From assembly GCA_001275005.1 (NCBI GenBank), contig JWZX01003318.1, forward strand, positions 1 to 64,000: a stretch of 64,000 bases of DNA, read 5' to 3'. The DNA comes from Chrysochromulina tobinii (Eukaryota; Haptophyta; Prymnesiales; Chrysochromulinaceae). Below are positions 51,672 through 59,560 of the stretch, one piece after another. Made by a program: the position numbers and the translations under genes. The notes under the pieces are model-generated. The model did not search any database and was not told the origin of the DNA. It worked only from the letters and a program-made list of their open reading frames with translations. Within the stretch, counting starts at the first letter, position 1; each line of letters opens with the position of its first letter.

Positions 51672-54069
51672 TTACTTCGTGGCCGCACCAGCGTACCGCT
51701 CATTGTTGAGCAACAAATTGTACAGTGCGAGTGCCCAAAAATCTGTAGGCCCTGGGTAGCAATAGTGGAGGCAATCAATCGGGAAGCCCGTCTTCGTGGG
51801 CCCACTGAACTCGCCCGTCGTGGGCGAGTAGCGCATCGAGCTGGCCACGTGTCCATCGGCGCGCGCGTCCATGAAGGACACGTTGAGGAATGCAAAGCGC
51901 TGCCCGAGTGTCCCGGTCGCGTGCGCAGCGGCGGCCCACTCGTGCTCGAAGAGCGGCGGGCCTCGCCAGTGGTACTTGTCCTTGAACATGTCGGCATGGC
52001 GCACATGTCCTTCGCTGCCCTTGGCGACTTGCCAGCCCCAAATGTCGCGCCCGTGGCTCGTCAACTGCTCCCACGCCTCCTTGCGGCTGCGCAGCGGTCG
52101 GCTCGCGTTCTCGCACGCGTAGTGGCCGATGTTGGTGGTGCGGAATACAAGCTGAGCGCTCGGTTTGAGCACGCGCTCTAGGTGGATCGCCCCCTCCATC
52201 GCAAGGCGTGCGTACTTGGCGAAGGTCTTATCGACTGTGTGGTAGTGGTGCCCCACATTGAGCACCACCACGTCTGCCTCGGCGACGAGACGCTGCCAAA
52301 AGGGTGGCGTGGCGCTCTCGAGAGCTGAGAACTCCTCGACAAGCGCTCCATGTCGCAGTGCCTTGACCAGCCTGCCGCCGCCGCGGAGGGTTGCAATCGA
52401 GAGCCACCCTCCCTCATTGCCCACGCTGGAGGAGCACCGGTCCATTCGACGCTCGACCGGGCCGCCGCCGCCGCCGCCGCCGCCGCTGCCGCTGCTGCTG
52501 CCGCTGCTACTGCCACTGCCGGCGCCGACGCCCTGCGCTATGTCCTCGGGCGCAAGGCCGACCACGTCCTTGTGCTCGACAACGACCTCTCCGAGCAGCC
52601 AGAGGAGCGAGTAGTACGCCTGCGCCTGCAAGGAGCACCCGAGGAGAACGAGGAGGGGAAGGTCATCAGGCGTCATCAAGGTCAATCGGGGGCTCTGATC
52701 CGGGGGCCATTCGCGGCCCATTAGTGGCAATCAGGCGTCATCAAGGTCAGTCGGGGGCTCTGATCCGGGGGCCATTCGCGGCCCAATAGTGGCAATCAGG
52801 CGTCATCAAGGTCAATCGGGGGCTCTGATCCGGGGGCCATTCGCGGCCCAATAGTGGCAATCAGGCGTCATCAAGGTCAATCAGGGGCTCTGATCCGGGG
52901 GCCATTCGCGGCCCATTAGTGGCAATCAGGCGTCATCAAGGTCAATCGGGGGCTCTGATCCGGGGGCCATTCGCGGCCCATTAGTGGCACTCAACCTGCA
53001 ACGAGTCCCCGAGAAGAAGGAGAGTGCGTGTGCCAAGCCAACGATCAAAGGCGGCGCCATCGATGGGCGCGAACGCGCAGCTCTTGGGGCGCCAGCTCCA
53101 GCTGAGCGCCTGCAGGGCGCGCAGACGCTCCGTGGCCGACTGGCGGTAGCACACGCGGTAGTCGTACCAGCCTCTCACCTCGGGCAAAACTCGACCGTAG
53201 GCGAAGTGGTCAGGGCGATGGATCGCACGTGGGTCGCACGTCTGCAGCCAGCGGCCTTCGAGGTGGTCGCCGTCCATGCGGCAGCGTGGGCGTGCTCGAT
53301 GGCCCGCATGCCCCACCTCCGACGTCATGTACTCGCACAGATGCTCGGACCCTCGAAACGGACCCGCCTTAGACACGGCGCCGCCTTGACGAACGCCCTG
53401 CAGCCAGCTGCTGCGCACCGGTTCGACCTCCCCTTGACCGTATGAGGGCGGCCGGTCACCCACGACTAGTGGCCGCGCCGCTGCGATCCACACCTCATCG
53501 AGGAGGAGCTCGAGATGGGCGCAAGGGTTGGGCGTCGTCCTGGGCACGAAGACCACCTCGCCGAAGCCGTCCGAGATACCAAGCAGCGTCGCCAGGGGCA
53601 TGTGCGCCTGCCGCCACTTGTGGCCGGCGCGTGTACTGGTGCCCGTCGTGCTCGTTCCGCACAGGGGCACGAAGCTCGTGTCCTCGCGACGGATGCCATG
53701 ACCGCGCACGCCGACACACACAGCGGCCAGGCAGGTGCCCCTGGTAGCTCGCTGCTGCTGTTCGCAGGCACGCGCACTCGCAAATGAAAAAGCCAACGAC
53801 AGTACGAGTGCACTCGCATTGGGCGTGGCGATCGCCTCGTCGGATTGCAGAACGAGCTCTTGCGCAGACTCATTGAAGGAAGCTCGCAGTGCTTGCCCAC
53901 ATGGCACAGCTTCGCCATTTGCGAGCCGGGTATGTTCCTCGTTTGCGTCGAGAACTAGCGTCGCTCCGCCACGTGTAGTCGACCTCCAACGGTTATGGAG
54001 CGTGTCGTCAAAAATCTGAAGCAGCGCGATGCCGACTCCGTGATGTTTGGCTGCGCCAAGAGTCGGCAT
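51672..54069 (-). CDS. TBL/PC-esterase family polysaccharide O-acyltransferase-like protein, two exons
   Basis: Exon 1 is 54069-52996 (ATG verified) and exon 2 is 52625-51672. The intron (TTGCAG|GTTGAG...TCCTTGCAG|GCG, 370 bp) is in phase 0 and joins LLLLGDSLQ to AQAYYSLLWLLG. Together this is the GDS block of trichome-birefringence-like proteins. The C-terminal DCLHYCYPGPTDFWALAL is the DxxH block, giving the Ser-His-Asp triad. The total is about 675 residues. WSWRPKSCAFAPIDGAAFDR before GDS is also typical. The family adds acetyl or related groups to cell-wall polysaccharides in the Golgi. A glycine/serine linker in exon 2 (GSGSSSGSSSGSGGGGG, from a GCC run) is unusual. No clear N-terminal anchor is seen. 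Confidence 0.82.
52671..52995. repeat. Five 65-bp tandem repeats forming the TBL intron
   Basis: Copies begin with gtca(a/g)tcggg-type sequence at 52681, 52746, 52811, 52876 and 52941, exactly 65 bp apart and nearly identical. The splice donor at 52995 lies in a diverged edge of the last copy. Almost the whole 370-bp intron is the array. Confidence 0.95.
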
Positions 54070-54261
54070 CGGCGACTATCCACAACGCTGTGCCTCATGG
54101 CGAGATTTGTTTGTCGTGATTTGAGAGCGTGATTCGCATGCAAATGGGGGAGAGGGGGGAAGGGGGGATGAGGGGTTATGAGGGGTAAGTGCGGGATTGA
54201 CGCCATTGCCACGCCACCCGACCCTCACCGACACACGGTCAGTCGACTAATCGCAAACAAG

Positions 54262-54355
54262 GTGGGAGCCTCGGAGATCATCACGCGCACCGTCGAGGAC
54301 CTCAAGGAAGTACCGCAAGATGGTCATGGAGATGATTGAGAAGGTCATCAGCAAG
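54262..54355 (+). pseudogene. SF3B1: Fragment of splicing factor SF3B1
   Basis: The frame from 54262 reads VGASEIITRTVEDLKE. After a deletion of about 11 bp, YRKMVMEMIEKVISK follows in another frame. Both pieces match consecutive parts of the highly conserved SF3B1 HEAT-repeat region (VGAAEII and YRKMVMETIEK in animals). Just upstream is an intron-like end with ACTAAT and an acceptor (cgcaaacaag). No further SF3B1 sequence is seen on either side, so this is a relic of one exon, not a gene. Confidence 0.72.
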
Positions 54356-54388
54356 CAGACCACTATCACATTATGTGAAAGCAGACCA

Positions 54389-54784
54389 TTATAGCTCCGA
54401 CGGTGGACCACACATACAAAAAGAACAAGAGAGCGAGACGAGCGGACCCAGAGCTATACACGTACACCGCAGCGTCCACATCAAAAAAGACATTGACGTC
54501 TTTTCGCTCAAAAAATTGTTGGTCATCTTGGTAGCGTTGGTAATGGACTCGTAGTTCATACAGCCAGCTTGCTCTGCAATGCGAGGCTTAAGTAACACGT
54601 CGATGATTAGCTTGTCGAGGTCGCCGACTTCTTTTGGTATTTGTAGATCAGTTTCACTCTTGAAAATCTTAGTCGTGTGTGCCACCCTGCGCCGTTCTAC
54701 TTGAGCTGCAACCAGGCGGTCAAATTCTGTTTCCGCGTGCCTTCCCTCGTTAACTGCACTAGACATGGGGTCCGATAGCTGTGT
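54389..54784 (-). CDS. Hypothetical exon, unknown protein
   Basis: After a possible acceptor (GTGAGTACACAG) near 54783, the minus frame reads MSSAVNEGRHAETEFDRLVA and then PKEVGDLDKLIIDVLLKPRI to a stop at 54389. It has more A and T at third positions than its neighbours. The C-terminal 40 residues look less protein-like. It might be the last exon of the PBZ gene or a separate small gene. I recognise no family. Confidence 0.35.
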   Translation of the reverse strand, partial: TQLSDPMSSAVNEGRHAETEFDRLVAAQVERRRVAHTTKIFKSETDLQIPKEVGDLDKLIIDVLLKPRIAEQAGCMNYESITNATKMTNNFLSEKTSMSFLMWTLRCTCIALGPLVSLSCSFCMCGPPSEL

Positions 54785-55132
54785 ACTCACGCACGCGCGC
54801 TCGCACTCGGTCACACTCATCTCTCATCCTCATCTCGCACTCGGTCACACTCATCTCGCACCGGGCCCACCCCAAGGGCATGCCTCTTCAGAACCGCGAG
54901 CGCCTCACTGCATGGCCCGTCCGAGCACTCCCCAAGGCAGGACTCCTCAGAGGCCTCCTGATGCTTGCCCGCACTCAGCGACTCGCATGCTCATCGATGG
55001 CACTCGTATCGCCATCGAAGCCGCACTCCCATTGATACCGATCTCAGCGAGCGTTGTAGGCCGTCCGAGCGTCTGCAGATTTGAAGACGGCCCGATAGAC
55101 GACGAGGAGCTGATGGTGGGCACATTGGGGCT

Positions 55133-56257
55133 TCACCGTGAAGCCTGGTCGCTTTCTGGCTCAAGCGGCACGCCCAATTGGTCCAAGTGTTCACCTTCGC
55201 CGTGATCACGTAGAAATTTGGTCAGCTCCTCTGCAGAGCTGTTGTGGGGTATTTTGGCCGTAGCTTCTGCCGCCGTTGAGAGTGTTGGAAACCGAGGAGG
55301 CGCTGTAGTAAAGAGAGCCCTCCATCTGGTACACGCATGGTTCGTGGTCGTAAAGGTTGCATCACACCACATGCAGCGGTAGCTCTTCAGCTTCTGCGGC
55401 TCGATGTTCCAAGGCTGGATGTCGACCGGTGTGTGCGTCGATGCTACCTCGAGAAAAGGGGGTGTGAGCGTCATCTTCATACCATTCTTTTTCATGATGA
55501 CCTTAAAGGTCTCGGTCTCGTGCTTGTCGATCTCTTTGACCTGCGTGCGTATTTCTGGAAGCTGCCACACCGACGGGTCAAAGTCGGAGCCAGTTGCGCC
55601 CGAGATGATCTGTGTCATTTGGGGCAAAGAGGTCAGAACAATCCTGGGAGTCAGTGAGGGCACTCTCAAAATCACATCACCTCTTTGAGAGTTGGGGCGT
55701 CCGAATTCCACGACGCCGTCAGCATGTTTAGTGCGAGGCGCATAAGTCTGGCACCGGCAGCAAGTGTGAGGCGTGCGGCCATTGTCGTCGCTAGATTGCG
55801 CTGGTCGGGCGGCGGCTGCGGCAGACTTGTCTTGCTGTGCCGCCATCTCCGCCATCATCGATCCCATCGAAGAACCTTGTACCATCTTGCGCCTCGCAAG
55901 TCTTGGGGACCCGCGGCTGCTCCTCTCATGACACTTAATCCATGGTGAATAGCCATTTGCGATGGCGGCAACGACCAAGCTTCATCCACCTCTTCTCCGT
56001 CGGAGACCAGCGAAATGGGATCACCGCTCCCTCCTGGGAACGCAATGCGCGGGGCCGGCGGTGGCGGAGGCGCGGAAAGAGGGGCCCCGTCCTGGATGAA
56101 CAGTGAATGCTCGGCCGGATGGTCGTACTGTGCAAACTGCAAAGTGCTCCGGGTTCTTGCGGAAGCAGCGGGTCCCGAATTTACAACTTGGCTGACCTGG
56201 GGCACGCGTATAGGGCCATGGCAGCGGCGGCGTGACAGCCGAACCCGGCTCCGCCAT
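55133..56257 (-). CDS. PBZ-finger (poly-ADP-ribose-binding) protein, frame-broken
   Basis: The ATG at 56257 starts MAEPGSAVTPPLPW. SCKFGTRCFRKNPEHF follows, then AQYDHP in another frame, together a PBZ finger with C-x5-C-x6-H-x5-H spacing. Known PBZ fingers (APLF, CHFR) bind poly(ADP-ribose). The frames are separated by an extra 7 bp in ctttgcagtttgcacag near 56137, which looks like a tandem duplication of ttgcagt. The following frame has an acidic stretch (DPISLVSDGEEVDEAW). A second change of frame near 55900-55980 leads to the last 250 residues (to 55133), with a CxxC..H-like patch (YRCMWCDATFTTTNHAC). This may be a pseudogene or a multi-exon gene with splice sites I cannot place. Confidence 0.6.
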
Positions 56258-56810
56258 CCAGAAATGAAGAGATGCGCATCCGGAAAGAATCTAAATGTGC
56301 CGAGAGAGCTCGTTCAGATCACCGCGGACAAAAAGAATTAAATATTTATTCTAAGAATACCTCTCCCTACCCCTTTGGGTCAATCACTCAGACAATTGCA
56401 CTCAGAGTTCAAACAATTGAGTTCAAAATCAGGTGGTGCTGGTGGGGATAGTGTGTGAATCCAGAAAGAATACCTCTCCCTACCCCTTTGGGTCAATCAC
56501 TGAGTTCAAAATCAGGTGGTGGGGATACGGTATTAGTGTGTGCTGAATCCAGCAGAAAGAATACCTCCCGGCTCTCCCTACCGCCCGCTTCGCATGCCGC
56601 TTCGCCCCTCGAGCCTCGTTAACGCCCTTTGGGTCAAAATGGCGCTACACTGTGGCGGCGTCGCTTTTCGCAGCCATGATACTGAGAACGCAAGATACAT
56701 GTAGAGGTGGACACTGCGCCGCGCGGGCGGACCAACGGACGCACACATTGACATTCGCTCCATTGTGGGGTCACCTTGATCGACACGTTGTTTGTTTGCC
56801 CACATCCTCC
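56258..56810. repeat. Spacer with direct repeats
   Basis: A 35-bp sequence, agaatacctctccctacccc and onward through tttgggtcaatcact, occurs at about 56355 and 56467. A third, partial copy interrupted by other sequence is at about 56558-56635. A second unit, gagttcaaaatcaggtggtg, occurs at about 56419 and 56503. No gene is seen. Confidence 0.75.
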
Positions 56811-57476
56811 TCAGTAGACAACCGGGCGCTCGGGCGGCCAGATCTCTTCGCTCTGGACCACGACATCGACGGGCGACTCGAAGATATCTAGGAACTCGGC
56901 GAGCGAGGGCAGGCCCTCGAGCTCGTGGAGCTGCGCGAGGCGCTCGTTTGACGGCATGAAGTCAGCAAAGTGCTTCTCCCAGCTCGCAACGAGCTTGGCC
57001 GCGGAGGCGGGCGACGTGCGATCGGCGGTCAACTTTTTGCCAATCTTGAGCATGGCGACGACAGTGTCGGCGATCAGCTTCGGCAAGCCATCCGCGTCAA
57101 TCTCGGCGTAATTGCTGCGCACCACGACCGCCTGTGCACTCGACCAGTGAGGAAAGTAGCGTGTGCGCACGTCCTCCTGGCACGCGAGGACGGTCGTGCT
57201 GCGAAGCAGCGAGCAGTGGCGGAGCGCCTGCAGAAACGGCGGGATGTCCGCCGCCGGGCCCTCGATGGTCTGAAACCAACCCTCGGGCAGAAGCACCAGC
57301 AGCCCTGTGACACTGTTGCCGGAAGGCAAGAGCGCCTTCTCGCACCAGCTGCTGAAGCTGGGGGCGGTCGTACCCGCCGCGAGCCGGCCCATGAGGCACA
57401 CGCGCGTCATCGTTTGAAGCCCCTTGCCTGAGCTCTCGCGCTGCTCCATCAGCACATCGAGCAGGGTCGCCGGCAT
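56811..57476 (-). CDS. BLUF-like / TEX47-like protein
   Basis: The frame runs upstream without ATG, so the ATG at 57476 (MPATLLDVLMEQRESSGKG) is chosen, giving 221 residues. The core reads TRVCLMGRLAAGTT, SVTGLLVLLPEGWFQTIEGP and AADIPPFLQALRHCSLLRST. This is the BLUF ferredoxin-like fold order, with the GxLL..P......EGP signature. The flavin-contacting Tyr/Gln of light sensors are not evident, as in animal TEX47, which is a BLUF-like testis and sperm protein. It diverges from a coiled-coil gene, with 254 bp between ATGs, and a flagellar role for both is a guess from that pairing. Confidence 0.55.
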   Translation of the reverse strand: MPATLLDVLMEQRESSGKGLQTMTRVCLMGRLAAGTTAPSFSSWCEKALLPSGNSVTGLLVLLPEGWFQTIEGPAADIPPFLQALRHCSLLRSTTVLACQEDVRTRYFPHWSSAQAVVVRSNYAEIDADGLPKLIADTVVAMLKIGKKLTADRTSPASAAKLVASWEKHFADFMPSNERLAQLHELEGLPSLAEFLDIFESPVDVVVQSEEIWPPERPVVY

Positions 57477-57730
57477 CTTTGCGGCTTGACCAACCCCAAC
57501 GGACCGTGCACAGACACAATCACAGCTGTGAACGTTAACACGACACACGCGACGACCGGAGCTACGGCACTGAGAAAGGGTTTCCGTAAACGACCGCCTG
57601 TTCAAAAAAAACAGCCCCACGGGTTGCTGGTTTTGGATGATCCGAAACGACATCCGAAACAAGTCTTGTCCCTCGAAAAAATCGTGTCGATCGTGGCGGT
57701 CTAGGAAAAGGGCGTCGCTGCGCTGGCGCG

Positions 57731-58726
57731 ATGTGGGGTGCCAAGATGCAGCAAACAGCTGACAGCACAGGAAATGCTGTCGGCAAGGCGCTAAGCGTGT
57801 CAGAGGTGACGGCTATCGAGTACAACCGCTGGATGGTCGAGGAGGAGCACAAGAAGCTGGCGGAGGAGAGAAAGGATCAGCACAATGTGGAGCGCAGCCT
57901 CCGCAAGGAGCTGCGCGACAAGTATGTTGGGCTCGGCGCGGAGCACTATAGGGAGGACAAGGAGGCGATGAAGTCGGTGTCGGGTGGGTTGGAGTATCAT
58001 CGCAAGCAGAACCACGACAAGGGCAGCATCGTCAAGGCGGAGGTCGCCGAGCTTACAAAGAAGATGCACGACCAGCAGACGAGCTGGCAGCAGCACGGCT
58101 CGTCCCTCGCGCAGGAGTTCGGCAGCGATCAGAAGCGTAAAGTCAAAGCGTCCTTGACCGCCACGACGGCCCGCAAGCGCGAAAAGGCGCAGGCCGAGCG
58201 CGCCCTGCTCGGCGACCTTGAGAAGTCGCGCACGGAGCGGCGCAACCAGGCCGTCGATAACCGGCGGGAGCTGCGCGAGCTTATCCAGGGGCAGACTTCG
58301 GACGCAGTGACGCAGGAAGCGAAGAACCTTTTCTTTGAGCAGCGCAAGGTCATCGGCGACGACACGCGCTCGGCGATGAAGAAGTGGAAGGAGGAGCGTT
58401 CCAAGCAACAGGAGAAGAAGACGAGCAAGGCGCTCGAGGCGCGTGCGGCGGCCAAGGCGGCCCAGCAGGCAGCCAAGGAGTCGATCGAGACTGTGCGTGC
58501 GCAGCGCTCGCAGTCAGCCAAGGAGATGCGCGAGCGCAAGGCCTTCGTCGAGGGCAGCGGCGCCAAGGGCAAGGCCGAGACGAAGCACAACAACAAGGTA
58601 GTGCACGACATGATGAAGAGCCAAATGTTCGTCAATCCCATTCTCGCTGAGGATATGAAGGCGAAGGCGGGCAAACGCTATGCGGAGCTCACGCGCTCTG
58701 CCCCCGCCACCGGCTCGGCCGAGTGA
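57731..58726 (+). CDS. Coiled-coil protein, unknown family
   Basis: Single frame of 331 residues from an ATG. Almost the whole length is charged helix rich in Lys, Glu, Ala and Gln (YNRWMVEEEHKKLAEERKDQ, KWKEERSKQQEKKTSKALEA). There is no signal or membrane segment. The C-terminal HDMMKSQMFVNPILAEDMKA is less repetitive and might be a binding motif. Such proteins are common among flagellar-associated coiled coils, but no specific match is recalled. Confidence 0.65.
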   Translation: MWGAKMQQTADSTGNAVGKALSVSEVTAIEYNRWMVEEEHKKLAEERKDQHNVERSLRKELRDKYVGLGAEHYREDKEAMKSVSGGLEYHRKQNHDKGSIVKAEVAELTKKMHDQQTSWQQHGSSLAQEFGSDQKRKVKASLTATTARKREKAQAERALLGDLEKSRTERRNQAVDNRRELRELIQGQTSDAVTQEAKNLFFEQRKVIGDDTRSAMKKWKEERSKQQEKKTSKALEARAAAKAAQQAAKESIETVRAQRSQSAKEMRERKAFVEGSGAKGKAETKHNNKVVHDMMKSQMFVNPILAEDMKAKAGKRYAELTRSAPATGSAE

Positions 58727-59560
58727 GCCGCCGCCGCCGCCGCTGTGTGCCTGATGGCAGACGGATGCCGCTCCGAGCAGCGACGTGAGTTGCTCTAGCG
58801 CTCAGTGGTCCTCAGGCGCTGCTGTGCAACAGGCGCCGCGTCGAGTCCAGGGTGCTCGCATCTGAAGGGGGAGTGGAGGGGGTTGGAGTGCGCGTGGCTC
58901 GAGCGATGACTACTACGTGCGGCGCCGATCTCATGTGTCTCATGTTCATGACAGTGTATCTAGTACGGTGCAGTGTATGCACGCGCGGCCCGCGTGCCTA
59001 TCGAACTAGGTGGACGTAAGTGTTAAACAGATGTGTGCGTGTGGTATGTGTTGTGGCTGTTGCTATGCTTTCTGCATGCCTTTTCTTACCACCACGAACG
59101 TCAAGAACCGTGTCCCCGGCCTTATACCGTACCGGCGCGGCCTTACACCCGGCCCCGCCGCGCCCGCGGGGGCGGAACCGGGCGGCCCCCCCGGCACCGC
59201 GCGGCGTCACGTCACCCGACCGCTGTCGTACTCGCCGTGCGCGGCTGTGCACTCCACTAACACTCCACTGTGCTCACCGAGGACCGCCGTAACGCGTACA
59301 TGTAAGCGAGAGCACACCACTCAGCGCACACCCTGACACTCCACCGCCACGCACCAGAGGGGTGATACAGTGCCGCAGGCCCGCAGCCGGCACACCGCAC
59401 CTGCAACTATGCAGCAGTGGTACGTGGTACCTGCAAGAGTACACGAGGAGCCAGAGCTCTGTTCAGGGGCTCAGGCCTCTCACACCAAGCTCTCGGGACA
59501 CGCGGCCTGTCTCTCAAGATGAGCACTCGCTGGCGGCAGCGAGTCGCCTGTGCGAGCCCA
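58727..59560. other. Convergent intergenic region
   Basis: It holds the 3' flanks of the coiled-coil gene and the transporter gene. It includes a very GC-rich stretch at about 59140-59200 (cccggccccgccgcgcccg). No coding or RNA gene is supported. Confidence 0.45.

Noticed and set aside
52671-52995. CRISPR-like array
   Set aside because: Units are directly joined 65-bp tandem repeats with no spacers, inside a spliceosomal intron of a eukaryotic gene.
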